From Microbulbifer sp. VAAF005 (GTDB taxonomy: Bacteria; Pseudomonadota; Gammaproteobacteria; Pseudomonadales; Cellvibrionaceae), in contig NZ_CP120233.1 of NCBI RefSeq assembly GCF_030012985.1, positions 5,017,001 through 5,081,000 of the forward strand: DNA of 64,000 nucleotides. Reading direction: 5' to 3'. A program made the position numbers and the translations under genes. Below are positions 26,540 through 35,788 of this stretch, piece by piece (the stretch's first letter is position 1; each line of letters opens with the position of its first letter). Below the pieces are notes generated by a model. It was not told where the DNA came from. It searched no databases and saw only the letters and a list, made by a program, of their open reading frames with translations.

Positions 26540-27472
26540 TTAGTTCAGGCATGAAGGGTCGCTGGTAACAAAAGTATTGCCTATCCAAGTGTTGGCGGTA
26601 CAGGTTGGGTCATCGGGTGAATAAAGATCAAAGACTCCATTGTTTAGTGATGAATTCGATAAAATGGCATTTCCGTTAGCATTTGCTCCCTCGATAGATA
26701 TCCCGTAATCAATATTGTTGCTAACGCTATTTACAGTAACTGTGTTGTTATCTGTATTATCAATAGTGATGCCGCTTAGGTTATCAGTTATTACATTTTG
26801 AGAAATAAGGTTGGAGTTTGATTCCACAAAAATACCTTCATCGGCACTCTGATCGACAATATTTGATATAATAAGGTTGAAGTCGCCTCCATTATTAATA
26901 AATATTCCCCAACCATCAACGGTATTGGTAATTATATTGCCAGAGACATTATTTGAAAATCCATCTACTAGCACACCGAATCTATCCAAACCGTCAATAG
27001 TGTTTCCGATTATTTGGTTGGAATCAGCGTCCTCCAATTGTATGCCATATGTAGAGTCAGGTGTATTTGATTGTATCTGATTGTCGGAGATAAAGTTATT
27101 ATTGCTGTTAACGCGTATTCCCGCTGAGTCAGGGTCAATAATTTCAATATCTATAACCAGGTGGGAGCCATCATCTACTAATGTAATACTGTCTTTGCAG
27201 CCTTCAATAGTCCCGGAGGTTATGCTTGCAGAAAAATCTGTCAGCCTAATCCCGTCTGATCCTACACACGTAAGGGTAAAGCCATCCATATTAAGGCTGC
27301 CTGTGGGGCCTTCAATGAAGAGAGCTGGGGATGAGTTGCAAAGTAAATCTCCAGTGAGTGTTTCCGGCGTAGAGATGAAGTCTCCGCAGCTAACGGCGTA
27401 GCTATCGAGGGATGTCGATATCGCGGCGGTCGGCAAAAGGATGTAGCAGAGGGCTGTTGTTAGTTTTTTCAT
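26540..27472 (-). CDS. Secreted right-handed beta-helix protein (2)
   Basis: A 310-residue paralogue of the gene at 25196-26149. It has a near-identical signal peptide (MKKLTTALCYILLPTAAIST), CGDFISTPETL, the GPTGSLNMDGFTL block and the same C-terminal cap (SPDDPTCTANTWIGN, TSDPSCLN). The middle turns are more diverged than the ends, as expected if the solvent-facing or ligand-facing residues vary while the caps are conserved. It is also the closest intact relative seen of the pseudogene at 9066-10194. Each copy has its own upstream region and terminator, so the genes seem independently transcribed. Confidence 0.82.
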   Translation of the reverse strand: MKKLTTALCYILLPTAAISTSLDSYAVSCGDFISTPETLTGDLLCNSSPALFIEGPTGSLNMDGFTLTCVGSDGIRLTDFSASITSGTIEGCKDSITLVDDGSHLVIDIEIIDPDSAGIRVNSNNNFISDNQIQSNTPDSTYGIQLEDADSNQIIGNTIDGLDRFGVLVDGFSNNVSGNIITNTVDGWGIFINNGGDFNLIISNIVDQSADEGIFVESNSNLISQNVITDNLSGITIDNTDNNTVTVNSVSNNIDYGISIEGANANGNAILSNSSLNNGVFDLYSPDDPTCTANTWIGNTFVTSDPSCLN

Positions 27473-27875
27473 AGGTTTTGTACCGTGTCAGTGATTGCTG
27501 TGAATAACTTATGTCAGCTACTTTTGTCTGGGCGAAATGTGCGAAGACTTATCAGCTTTGCCCATGCAATATTTAGTTATTTTAATGATTTTTGATAATA
27601 TTTAATTTAAATGATAGTTGTAGATTTAAGGGCAATTCTTTATATTGAATCTATTATTGCGCCTTATAGTGGGGTGTTTCTCTTATGGGGGTGCTATTTA
27701 TCGGGGGCCGGATTTGGTTGTAGAAAACAGGAGGGCTGAAGTTTTGTACTCCTTGATATGCAAAGCATATATTAATTTGGAGAGGTGCCTGTTGTTTATG
27801 CTGTCTGGCAGCAAGCGATATACTGCTCAGCTATCGCTTATCTATTAGGAGGTGTGAATGTAATTGGCTGAATTT
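27473..27875. other. Intergenic region upstream of beta-helix gene 2
   Basis: 403 bp. About 190 bp next to the gene is the duplicated promoter region. The remainder, up to the stop of beta-helix gene 3, has no identifiable feature. Confidence 0.45.
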
Positions 27876-28853
27876 TCAGTCCAGGCAGTTGGGGTCGTTG
27901 CTGGTGGAGTTGTTGCCAATCCAGTTGTTCGAAGATGTGCAGTTCGGATCATCAGGGGAGTAAAGGTCGAATATACCATTGTCATTTGCTGTATTAGATA
28001 AAATGTTATTGAATTCTGCGCTAGTTCCCTCGATCACTATGCCATAGTCAATGTTATTGTCAGCTTCATTGCTGCTTACTGTATTGCTGTCACTGTTGTT
28101 GATTCTGATTCCAGTGGTGCTGTTCGATATACTATTTTGAGAAATGAGATTTGAATCTGAACTTACAGATATTCCCACATCTCCATCGCCATTGAGAGTG
28201 TTGAATATTCTCGCTTTACTGTCACTGATTATAGTGTTAAGTAGGATTAAGTTGTTCCCTCCATCGGAATCAAGAGCTATGCCAAAATCACCAGGGTTAA
28301 GAATTTCATTTCCGGTGACTGTATTGCTTCGCCCCTCTATATATATTCCTGAAAATCCCGGGAACTCTAGAAAATTTCCAGTGATCTGATTGAGGCTTGC
28401 GGGATTAGCTGTTTCTATGCCTATCGCATATTGCGTACCATTAAAAGGTATCACGATGCCGGTAACAAAATTACTGTTACTTTCAATACGTACGCCGACG
28501 CCGACAAGATTGTTAATCTCAATATCACTGACAAAATGAACACCATCTTCCGTAAGTGCTATTGAGTCATTGCAATTGTCTATTACGCCATTAAACAGGC
28601 TTGCAGCTAGGCCTGTTAGATAGATGCCCTCATGTAATGGTTCTATACAGGTAACAGTAAACCCATTTAAGTTCAGCCCGCCACTGGGGCCGTTAATTGT
28701 GAGGGCTGGATTGGTTTCGCAGGAGAGATCTTCTGTGAGGGATTCCTGGGTAGTAATCGTGTCACCACAGCTCACAGCAAAACTGTTTGAGGCTAAAGGT
28801 AATCCAAAGGTTGGTAGCAGGGTTAAAAATAGCGTTAGGCTTGGCTTCTTCAT
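27876..28853 (-). CDS. Secreted right-handed beta-helix protein (3)
   Basis: A 325-residue, more divergent paralogue. The signal peptide is followed by FAVSCGDTITTQESL, then GPSGGLNLNGFTV and beta-helix turns such as GNFLEFPGFSGIYIEGRSNTV (abridged from a longer run). The C-terminal cap is retained (SPDDPNCTSSNNWIGN, SNDPNCLD). Its upstream and downstream DNA do not match those of the other two copies, so it probably arose from an older duplication. Function unknown; a surface or extracellular beta-solenoid is predicted. Confidence 0.82.
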   Translation of the reverse strand: MKKPSLTLFLTLLPTFGLPLASNSFAVSCGDTITTQESLTEDLSCETNPALTINGPSGGLNLNGFTVTCIEPLHEGIYLTGLAASLFNGVIDNCNDSIALTEDGVHFVSDIEINNLVGVGVRIESNSNFVTGIVIPFNGTQYAIGIETANPASLNQITGNFLEFPGFSGIYIEGRSNTVTGNEILNPGDFGIALDSDGGNNLILLNTIISDSKARIFNTLNGDGDVGISVSSDSNLISQNSISNSTTGIRINNSDSNTVSSNEADNNIDYGIVIEGTSAEFNNILSNTANDNGIFDLYSPDDPNCTSSNNWIGNNSTSNDPNCLD

Positions 28854-29154
28854 GGGGGGCTCCCAAGATAATGAGTCTATTATTTACTCTAAAGTTTTCT
28901 TTCGACTGGTAATTGATAGGTGATGCCAAGTGGTATTTTATAGGGTTTAACCAGTTTGTTTTTGGTTTGTTAATAATATATATAAATTAAAGGTGCAGAT
29001 TTAGTGTCTATTATAAATATAGGTTTATAAATGGCGCATGATATTTTATGTGGGCTCAGGTCTTAGCTTGAAGTCTGTTCTCCTATATTGTCCATGCTTA
29101 AAGTGAATATAAAAAAGGGCCAGTCAATGACTGGCCCTTTTTAACGCTTTGGTG
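28854..29154. other. Intergenic region upstream of beta-helix gene 3
   Basis: About 300 bp, AT-rich. It holds the ahpF terminator at 29111-29142 and presumably the beta-helix promoter. Nothing else is seen. Confidence 0.45.
29111..29142. terminator. Bidirectional terminator after ahpF
   Basis: Stem GGGCCAGT / ACTGGCCC (29117-29137) flanked by A6 on the left and T5 on the right, so it can work in both directions. It begins 13 bp beyond the ahpF stop. Confidence 0.85.
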
Positions 29155-30705
29155 TTATTCAACCGAAGACCTAATCAAGTAGTCAAATGCGCCCAGCGCA
29201 GCAGTTGCACCTGCACCCATAGAGATCACTATCTGTTTGTAGGGGACAGTGGTTGCATCGCCGGCGGCGTAAACGCCGGGGACTGAAGTTGCGCCGCGCT
29301 CGTCGATCACGATTTCGCCCATGCGATTCATCTCCACATCGGTTTCCTTAAGGAATTCCGTATTGGGTACCAGTCCAATCTGTACGAAAACACCAGCCAG
29401 TTCGACCTGCTTATTTTCACCACTCTCTCGATCGGTATAGGCCAGGCCGTTCACCTTGTTGCCGTCGCCGAGGACTTCGGTGGTTTGGGCATTGACGATA
29501 ATATCGATGTTGTCCATCAACTGAGCCTTGCGTACCAGTACCTCGTCTGCACGCAGCTTATCCGCGAACTCCAGTACGGTGACGTGCTCGACGATTCCGG
29601 CGAGGTCGATAGCTGCTTCGATGCCCGAGTTGCCGCCACCGATAACGGCTACGCGCTTACCTTTAAAGAAGGGGCCGTCGCAATGGGGGCAGTAGGCTAC
29701 ACCCTTGGTGCGGTACTCGGCTTCGCCGGGAACCCCCAGTTCCCTCCAGCGGGCACCGGTAGCCAATACTACAGAGCGGCTGGATAGGGTAGCACCGCTT
29801 TGTAGTTTGATATCTACCATTTCGTTGCGTCGCAAGTTGGCTGCACGTTGGTCGGTAATAATATCAACACCATACTCTTTTACGTGTTGTTCAAGGCTGG
29901 CTGCGAGCTTGGGGCCTTCGGTGTAGGGTACAGAGATAAAGTTCTCGATGCCTACGGTATCCATTACCTGGCCGCCGAAGCGTTCTGCCACTATGCCAGT
30001 GCGAATGCCTTTGCGAGCGGCATAAATAGCAGCAGCTGCGCCCGCTGGGCCACCCCCTACTACTAAAAGATCGTAGGGTGCTTTTTCATTCAGTTCTTCA
30101 GCTTTACGCTCGGCTGCGCCAGTATCCAGTTTTCCAACAATCTCTTCGAGGGACATCCTGCCTTGGCCGAAGTGTTCACCATTGAGGTAAACCGCAGGTA
30201 CAGCCATAACATTGCGCTTTTCAACTTCCTCTTGGAACAGGCCACCGTCGATCATTTCGTGGGTGATGTTTGGGTTGAGGGTTGCCATCAGGTTCAGCGC
30301 TTGGACGACATCCGGGCAGTTTTGGCAAGAGAGCGAGATATAGGTTTCAAAGTGGAATTCACCCTTCAGGTTTCGTACCTGCTCCAGTAGCTCCGGGTCT
30401 GCTTTTGAGGGATGGCCCCCCGCTTGCAATAGTGCCAGTACGAGTGAGGTAAATTCATGTCCCAGGGGAATACCGGCAAAGCTAACCCGGGGTTCCTCTC
30501 CGGCAGGGGCGATGGCCATACTCGGCGTACGCTTGGCTTGACTCTGCTGTGCAGTAATTTTGTTGGAGAGTCCGGAGATTTCATCTACCAGCGCTTCCAT
30601 CTCTTTGGATTTTTCACTGTTATCTGTGGACACACGAATCTCGATCGGCTTGACGATATTCTGCAGGTAAGTGTCCAGTTGTTTTTTCAGGTTTACGTCC
30701 AACAT
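29155..30705 (-). CDS. ahpF: Alkyl hydroperoxide reductase subunit F
   Basis: A 516-residue flavoprotein that reduces AhpC with NADH. The N-terminal tandem thioredoxin-like domain carries the CQNC centre at residues 127-130. The thioredoxin-reductase-like part contains the FAD motif [15 protein letters not shown] (about 217-231), the redox disulfide CPHC in [11 protein letters not shown] (about residues 340-346), the NAD(H) motif [10 protein letters not shown] and [15 protein letters not shown] at the C-terminus. Length and motifs are full. AGAAAGGA precedes the ATG. It is downstream of ahpC (30782) on the same strand, with a hairpin between, the usual ahpC-ahpF order. Confidence 0.97.
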   Translation of the reverse strand: MLDVNLKKQLDTYLQNIVKPIEIRVSTDNSEKSKEMEALVDEISGLSNKITAQQSQAKRTPSMAIAPAGEEPRVSFAGIPLGHEFTSLVLALLQAGGHPSKADPELLEQVRNLKGEFHFETYISLSCQNCPDVVQALNLMATLNPNITHEMIDGGLFQEEVEKRNVMAVPAVYLNGEHFGQGRMSLEEIVGKLDTGAAERKAEELNEKAPYDLLVVGGGPAGAAAAIYAARKGIRTGIVAERFGGQVMDTVGIENFISVPYTEGPKLAASLEQHVKEYGVDIITDQRAANLRRNEMVDIKLQSGATLSSRSVVLATGARWRELGVPGEAEYRTKGVAYCPHCDGPFFKGKRVAVIGGGNSGIEAAIDLAGIVEHVTVLEFADKLRADEVLVRKAQLMDNIDIIVNAQTTEVLGDGNKVNGLAYTDRESGENKQVELAGVFVQIGLVPNTEFLKETDVEMNRMGEIVIDERGATSVPGVYAAGDATTVPYKQIVISMGAGATAALGAFDYLIRSSVE

Positions 30706-30743
30706 CGGTGTGTCCTTTCTCTAACAATTTAAGGCTTAGTTGT

Positions 30744-30763
30744 GGCCCACCTTTTGCTGGGCC
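30744..30763 (-). terminator. ahpC-ahpF intercistronic hairpin
   Basis: GGCCCA / TGGGCC with an 8-base loop, about 20 bp after the ahpC stop. No T run follows. It probably lowers ahpF expression relative to ahpC or stabilises ahpC mRNA. Confidence 0.5.
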
Positions 30764-30781
30764 GGGTCAGAGGTATTTGGG

Positions 30782-31348
30782 TTAAATCTTTCCTACCAGG
30801 TCGAGGGAGGGGGCTAGGGTCTCTTCGCCTTCTTTCCACTTGGCCGGGCAGACTTCACCTGGATGAGCGGCGATGTACTGGGCCGCTTTGATCTTGCGCA
30901 ACAGCTCGCTGGCATCGCGGCCGATTCCGCCGGCAGTGATCTCGACAATTTGGATGCGGCCTTCCGGGTCGATTACAAAGGTGCCGCGATCGGCGATGCC
31001 TTCCTCTTCGATCATCACACCGAAGTTGCGGGTGATGGTGCCGGTGGGGTCGCCGATCATCGGGTATTGGATTTTGCCGATGGTGTCGGAAGAGTCGTGC
31101 CAGGCTTTGTGGGTGAAGTGGGTATCGGTAGATACGGAGTAGATCTCAACCCCCAACTTCTTGAACTCTTCATAGTTGTCGGCGAGATCGCCCAGCTCAG
31201 TGGGGCAGACAAAGGTGAAGTCTGCGGGGTAGAAGAAGAATACGGCCCACTTGCCTTTAACGTCGGCGTCGCTGATATCGAAGAAGTTGCCGTTCTGATA
31301 AGCCTTGGCATTAAAGGGTTTCAGTTGGGATTCGATGTAACGTGACAT
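30782..31348 (-). CDS. ahpC: Peroxiredoxin AhpC, copy 1
   Basis: A 188-residue typical 2-Cys peroxiredoxin. The ATG at 31348 follows AAGGAGC at good spacing; an in-frame ATG further upstream is not preferred. The peroxidatic Cys48 lies in [10 protein letters not shown] and the resolving Cys in [10 protein letters not shown] near the C-terminus. The YF-type C-terminal tail is replaced by LDLVGKI, as in other AhpC proteins. It reduces alkyl and hydrogen peroxides and is recycled by AhpF, encoded just downstream. The protein differs from copy 2 at seven positions, all but one in the first 35 or so residues. Confidence 0.97.
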   Translation of the reverse strand: MSRYIESQLKPFNAKAYQNGNFFDISDADVKGKWAVFFFYPADFTFVCPTELGDLADNYEEFKKLGVEIYSVSTDTHFTHKAWHDSSDTIGKIQYPMIGDPTGTITRNFGVMIEEEGIADRGTFVIDPEGRIQIVEITAGGIGRDASELLRKIKAAQYIAAHPGEVCPAKWKEGEETLAPSLDLVGKI

Positions 31349-31546
31349 GGGTAGCTCCTTATTCATCACTGTCTTGTCGGTCGTTGTCTGGGAACGGGAT
31401 TTATACTATCGATTAGTTGCCTTTAATAAAAATTATCAATATCTATATGTTTGATAGTATTTGGTAATTACAGCTTAAATTTCGATAGCTTTTTATTTGT
31501 GGGTGACTTGAGAGGCGTGGGTGGTTCCAGGTAGCAAAAACGACAA

Positions 31547-31567
31547 TGCCCGCCAAAAGGGCGGGCA
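31547..31567 (-). terminator. Terminator of ahpC copy 2
   Basis: TGCCCGCC / GGCGGGCA stem with a 5-base loop followed on the minus strand by TTGTCGTTTTT. It lies 36 bp beyond the second ahpC stop, separating it from the ahpC-ahpF unit. Confidence 0.75.
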
Positions 31568-31602
31568 AAGCCGGTTCCAGTCCTGTGAGGGCTTGGGAAG
31601 TT

Positions 31603-32169
31603 TTAAATTTTGCCTACCAGGTCGAGAGAGGGGGCCAGGGTTTCCTCGCCTTCTTTCCATTTTGCTGGGCAAACTTCACCGGGGTGAGCAGCGATGTACT
31701 GGGCAGCTTTGATCTTGCGCAGTAGCTCGCTGGCATCGCGGCCGATACCGCCAGCAGTGATTTCTACAATTTGAATACGGCCTTCCGGGTCAATGACGAA
31801 GGTGCCACGATCTGCAATGCCTTCTTCCTCAATCATTACGCCGAAGTTGCGGGTAATTGTGCCGGTAGGGTCTCCGATCATCGGGTACTGGATCTTGCCG
31901 ATGGTGTCAGAGGAGTCGTGCCAGGCCTTGTGGGTGAAGTGGGTATCAGTGGAGACTGAGTAGATCTCTACGCCCAGCTTGTTAAATTCTTCATAGTTGT
32001 CTGCCAAATCACCCAGCTCAGTAGGGCACACAAAGGTGAAATCGGCGGGATAAAAGAAGAATATGGCCCATTTTCCTTTGACGTCAGCGTCACTGACATC
32101 GTGGAATTCGCCATTTTGGTAGGCTTTGGCGGTAAACGGCTTGAGTTCGGATTCGATATAGCGGGACAT
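31603..32169 (-). CDS. ahpC: Peroxiredoxin AhpC, copy 2
   Basis: A 188-residue paralogue of the AhpC at 30782-31348, with the same ribosome site (AAGGAGC) and the same catalytic FVCPTEL and GEVCPAKW motifs. Substitutions are Q/E, N/T, N/E, F/H, I/V, V/I and K/N. The DNA differs at many third codon positions, so the duplication is not recent and both proteins are under strong constraint. It has its own terminator and a separate upstream region. Separate regulation of two peroxiredoxin genes that share one AhpF reductase is the likely purpose. Confidence 0.96.
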   Translation of the reverse strand: MSRYIESELKPFTAKAYQNGEFHDVSDADVKGKWAIFFFYPADFTFVCPTELGDLADNYEEFNKLGVEIYSVSTDTHFTHKAWHDSSDTIGKIQYPMIGDPTGTITRNFGVMIEEEGIADRGTFVIDPEGRIQIVEITAGGIGRDASELLRKIKAAQYIAAHPGEVCPAKWKEGEETLAPSLDLVGKI

Positions 32170-32265
32170 GGTTAGCTCCTTATTGGTGCCTGGCTCTTAA
32201 CTTTGATGTTGTTCATGCTATTGGTTGAGCTTCAATAATAGAAATTAACAATTTAAATGTCTGAG

Positions 32266-32280
32266 ATAGTTTTCTGCTAT
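32266..32280. promoter_or_regulatory. Candidate OxyR half-site upstream of ahpC copy 2
   Basis: ATAG, seven bases, CTAT (ATAGTTTTCTGCTAT), the spacing of one OxyR dimer motif, about 97 bp upstream of the start. A weaker ATAG-N7-CAAT lies at 32238-32252 but at non-standard distance. OxyR control of ahpC is common in gammaproteobacteria; here it is only suggested. Confidence 0.3.
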
Positions 32281-32411
32281 CTAGGCAGCCTGGCGATAAT
32301 TTAGTCTGCAATCCGTACCAATTTGAGGTCGTCGGTTACATCGGGGATACTCGGGACCAAAGTAATAATACCCATCCATCGTGTGTGGGTAATTTTTCAC
32401 AAGGCGCATCT

Positions 32412-33727
32412 ATGCGATTGATTCGGTTGCTTAAGCATGACTTGGCCCGAGAGGCCGGAGATTGGGTTGAAGACGGTGTGATCAGTGAAGCTCAGGCTGA
32501 GCAGATCTGTGCCCGCTATGAAGTGGATTATCACCGGGCGCAAGAAAGAACACTTGGATATCGTATTTTGATTGGGTTGGCCTATCTCTTTATCGGGCTG
32601 GCGGTGATTACACTGATTGGGGCCAATTGGGAGGAAATCCCCAGATCGCTGCGAATGGGGGGCTGATCGCTTTGACCTTGGTGACCCAGGGAGTGGCGTT
32701 TAAGGTTTACCTGTCTGGAGACAGGAAGGCCGGAGAGGGCTTGTTCTTATTGGGCAACCTATTTTTTGGTGCGGCGATTATCTTAATCGCACAGATATAC
32801 CATTTGGGCGAGCATATGCCAGATGGTATTTTCTGGTGGGCACTGGGCAGTTTGCCATTTGCCTTAATTACCCGCAGCCCGTGGATTGCAGAGCAGTCTT
32901 TGCTCTTGGCTTTGCTTTGGTTCTTCCTGGAGTCGAGTTTAGGCTTTTACCCCGTCCTGTTCCCAATCTTCTTGCTGGGGGCCCTCTATATCCTGTTAAG
33001 TGGTCGTGCGAGTGTGATTCTCTTGCTGACCTTTATCTTTGGCTTAGGTTTTTGGCTGGAATTTTCCCTGTCAGAATTTTGGCGTTTGCAGGACGGGAAA
33101 TTTAGTGCGGATATTTACCCGGAGAACCTTGCTGTTGCAGTCTCACTCTTTATCCTGATGTATTGCTTTGCCCATTGGTTGGCAACTCGCCCGTCGGCGG
33201 TAGCCAAGGACTACGCAGCAGTAATCTCTATTTGGTGCCTTCGGTTTACTTTAATTGGCTTACTGATTTTTAGCTTTGAATATCCCTGGGAGCAGATGAT
33301 AGAAGCCCCTTGGAGTCACCAACCCTCTATGTGGGCGGTAGTGGGGATTATGTCTACCGTAGCGATAGTGTTGGCGCTGCTGTCTCAGAGGTTGCTATTC
33401 GGACTGGGGTTGTGCGGTGTTTTTGCGGTAGTACTTGCATTCGTAACGAATGCCGGCTCCAGTGATTACGCAGTTTGGTTACAAATTTTTACAAACTTTG
33501 TCCTGATTGCCTGTGGAATCTGGTTGATCTTTAGGGGTATTCACGATGGTATCTCGCATTACTTCTTCCTCGGAGTTATGGCGGTCCTGTTGACGGCTCT
33601 GCTGCGCTATATTGACTTGATTGGCGACTATATAGGAGCAGCTCTCCTGTTTATTCTCTTTGCAATTTTATTGCTGGCAGCAGCCAAGTATTGGAAATAT
33701 CACCAGGCGGGGGAAAGTTTGCGATGA
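32412..33727 (+). pseudogene. DUF2157 membrane protein, single-base frameshift
   Basis: A polytopic protein of the DUF2157 family. The ATG at 32412 gives MRLIRLLKHDLAREAGDWV, a soluble N-terminal helical region, then TM1 and the conserved GANWEEIPRSLRMGG. At a run of six G (32657-32662) the frame is lost. One extra G would give RMGGLIALTLVTQG, continuous with the second frame, and a 438-residue protein with about 10 transmembrane helices. DUF2157 proteins regularly pair with GDYXXLXY proteins, and here the stop overlaps the next start (ATGA), as usual for the pair. The function of the family is unknown. Real mutation or sequencing undercount cannot be separated. Confidence 0.85.
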
Positions 33728-34251
33728 AGCGTGGGGTTGTGATTGGCCTGGTTGCCGCCATTGGTGTGCAGTTTTCTATTCTGGTGGGAATGTATATTAA
33801 GGCCCAAATGCCCCTTTGGAAGGGGCAGCCTGTTTCAGTAAAAACTGTTCCTGTAGACCCGCGTTCGCTGTTTCGGGGTAACTATGCTCAATTAAGTTAC
33901 CCCTTTTCCTCCTTGGATAAAGCCTTGTTTAAAGGGCAGGGACGGCTGCGCCAGGGAGAGGTGGTTTATGTGGGCTTAGAGAAAGGCGCATCCGGATTAT
34001 ATGAACAGGCCTCTGTCAGTCTTGAACAACCACAGGGCGGAGTCTTTATTCGAGGGCGGGTAGCCGGCCAAAATTTTTGGAATTCATCAGATAGCTACCG
34101 GGTTCGCTATGGTATTGAAGCCTACTTTGCTCCGAAGGAAAAAGCCCTGGACCTGGAAAAACAATTGCGGGACGGTGGCGTGGCCGAATTGATGATTTCT
34201 GCGGATGGGCGAGCGAGCTTGAAGGTTGTCAGAGGCTCAGGAAATCAATAG
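33724..34251 (+). CDS. GDYXXLXY domain membrane-anchored protein
   Basis: A 175-residue protein starting at the ATG at 33724, which overlaps the preceding stop by 4 bp. An N-terminal signal anchor (residues 5-24) precedes a periplasmic domain. The family core is DPRSLFRGNYAQLSYPFSS, a variant of the R-G-D-Y-V-x-L-x-Y motif with Asn for Asp. C-terminal parts include VRYGIEAYFAPKEKALDLE and a GRASLKVVR strand. These proteins are almost always encoded beside DUF2157 proteins and are thought to act with them in the envelope; the activity is unknown. Confidence 0.88.
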   Translation: MKRGVVIGLVAAIGVQFSILVGMYIKAQMPLWKGQPVSVKTVPVDPRSLFRGNYAQLSYPFSSLDKALFKGQGRLRQGEVVYVGLEKGASGLYEQASVSLEQPQGGVFIRGRVAGQNFWNSSDSYRVRYGIEAYFAPKEKALDLEKQLRDGGVAELMISADGRASLKVVRGSGNQ

Positions 34252-34270
34252 GCAAAGGGAAAAATCAGGA

Positions 34271-34881
34271 ATGGAAGCGATTGGTCCGGCACGGCGCAGC
34301 CTGCCGGTTTTCTTTTTTTAATGGATATTCAACTGGGCTGTCTATTGCTTGCAGCTCTGGGTCTCTACCTCGTGCCAATGGAAGTTTCATTTGTTGGTGA
34401 TACGGTATGGCTGCAACTGCTGTTGGGATTGTTAGGCGCTATTGTCACATTTGCGGTAGTACTGACATTAGCTCGTTCTGAGACGCTATTTGGGAAAATG
34501 CTGCGGCTCCACTGTACTCAATTGACCCCGCTATTTTCCAAGTTGTCCCCATCACAGATGGTATGGGTTGCTTTAGCTGCGGGTGTTTGTGAGGAGCTGT
34601 TGTTTCGTGGTTTTCTACAGTCTTGGCTCTCCCAGCTCAGTACGCCATTCCTCGGTTTATTGGGTGCATCACTGATATTCGCATTACTGCACTGTGTTTC
34701 CTGGGTGTACTTCTTCCTTACCTTTATGATTGGGCTTATTTTAGGCATTTTCTACCAAATGTCCGGGGGCTTGGTGGGGGCGATTGTTTGGCATGCGGTA
34801 TACGACCTTTTGGCAATTTTCGCCATAGTGCACTTTCCCCATTTGCTCGGATTAAAAAATCAAGTCTTAAAGCGAGGGTAA
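34271..34881 (+). pseudogene. CPBP intramembrane metalloprotease, N-terminal frameshift
   Basis: Paralogue of the protein at 36171-36770. The CAAX-protease/bacteriocin-processing core is intact: CEELLFRGFLQSWL (EExxxR), FALLHC and WHAVYDLL supply the glutamates and histidines of the metal site. The true N-terminus is out of frame. An ATG at 34271 gives MEAIGPARRSLPVFFF then a stop, matching MDAVDQTKGNPPVF of the paralogue. Seven T (34313-34319) precede the break, and an eighth would join the frames into a 203-residue protein. An ATG at 34321 could start a shortened 186-residue protein lacking part of TM1. Possible phase variation, decay or sequencing error. Confidence 0.8.
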
Positions 34882-34910
34882 GTAGCCAGCTTTGGTCTGG
34901 ATACCTGCAG

Positions 34911-34938
34911 AGATATTACGGAATTATTCGGGGGCTCC
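34911..34938. mobile_element. Solo right end of an IS5-like element
   Basis: ATTACGGAATTATTC followed by GGGGGCTCC matches the right terminal repeat of the 48-bp element at 36832-36879 with two changes. No left end is present. MITE copy 2 begins 4 bp further on, so one element inserted at the end of another. Confidence 0.6.
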
Positions 34939-34941
34939 TAG

Positions 34942-35203
34942 GGAGCCTCTGAATAACTCCATAATGCCTCTGCGGGCCTTGAAGGCTACAGATGTTAGGC
35001 GCAGCTCGCCGCGAATGGCTCGGTCCTTTGCAAGAGCTGCAACGCAGCAGCTGTGGCCTTCAAGGCCCGCCCTTCGGGGCTTGCAGAGCGATTCACACTC
35101 CGCGTTGCGACTTCTTGAAAGGTCTAGACATTCCTGCGAAGCCGCGCCTTGATTGTGAACCGCTCTGCAAGCCAGAGGTATCACGGAGTTATTCAGAGGC
35201 TCC
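34942..35203. mobile_element. IS5-like MITE, copy 2 (262 bp)
   Basis: Same element as 9374-9636, about 96% identical by eye, with 24-bp terminal inverted repeats and a 4-bp target duplication CTAG (34938-34941 and 35204-35207). Internal inverted repeats (34972-34985 with 35057-35070; 35078-35090 with 35161-35173) predict a branched hairpin structure. The right-hand CTAG contains the stop codon of the leftward ExoD gene. It has no coding capacity. Confidence 0.87.
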
Positions 35204-35788
35204 CTAGATCACGGCAACGATCACCACTAGTACCAGGGAGGCCGTTAGGATAAAAGCAATAAGCGCTAAGAGTCCGTCTCGAGCTGCCAGCGATAGCCCA
35301 AAAATGGTGAGAGCGAGACCAGCAGTTGAGGCAGAGAAGGGGATTACTTCCATTATTGGCAGGGTCAATGCAATAAAAATGCAGGTTCCAGCAATAGCGT
35401 AGGTGCCATATCGGCGCACGATAAAATCCATCCGTGGCTGAATCCAGCGGTCGGCAAACCGGGCGGGCTTTTCCATCCAGTGCAGGGCATCCATCAGCTT
35501 CTCGCTGGATATGGAGCGGTTGATCAACCACTGTGGAAGCCAGATATAGTTGCGCTTCATCAGCAGTTGTAGGGCAAACAGTAGTAGCAATACGCCCATC
35601 GCGGTAGACATTCCGGGAATACCGCTCAGAGGGGAAAACAGGATCAACCCGATAAGGATAAGGAATGGGGCAAAGGATCGAAGCCCCACAGCCTCAATAA
35701 CATGCTGGATGGAGATTTTCTCCTGCCCCTGACTTTTCTCCTCAATATCCTTCAGCAGCTGGCCCAGTCCTATGATTTCTTGTGTCAT
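35204..35788 (-). CDS. ExoD family exopolysaccharide synthesis protein
   Basis: A 194-residue membrane protein of the ExoD family. The ATG at 35788 (MTQEIIGLGQLLKDIE) is preferred over an in-frame TTG 39 bp upstream. Conserved parts are the soluble start followed by SIQHVIEAVGLRSFAPFLIL, LSGIPGMSTAMGVLLLLFALQ, a WLPQWLINRSI segment and a C-terminal pair of helices. ExoD-type proteins influence exopolysaccharide production, but their mechanism is unclear. The TAG stop lies in the target duplication of MITE copy 2, so the element abuts the end of the gene without altering the protein. Confidence 0.82.
   Translation of the reverse strand: MTQEIIGLGQLLKDIEEKSQGQEKISIQHVIEAVGLRSFAPFLILIGLILFSPLSGIPGMSTAMGVLLLLFALQLLMKRNYIWLPQWLINRSISSEKLMDALHWMEKPARFADRWIQPRMDFIVRRYGTYAIAGTCIFIALTLPIMEVIPFSASTAGLALTIFGLSLAARDGLLALIAFILTASLVLVVIVAVI

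Larger units (their letters stand above)
26477..27660. repeat. Tandem duplication unit, copy 2
   Basis: Second copy of the hairpin, beta-helix gene and upstream unit described at 25133-26345. Similarity includes the signal peptide, C-terminal cap and about 190 bp of upstream non-coding DNA. Confidence 0.75.

Noticed and set aside
25196..28853. Beta-helix genes as NosD copper proteins
   Set aside because: No nos or copper genes are nearby and copper-ligand clusters are absent; only the fold class is supported.
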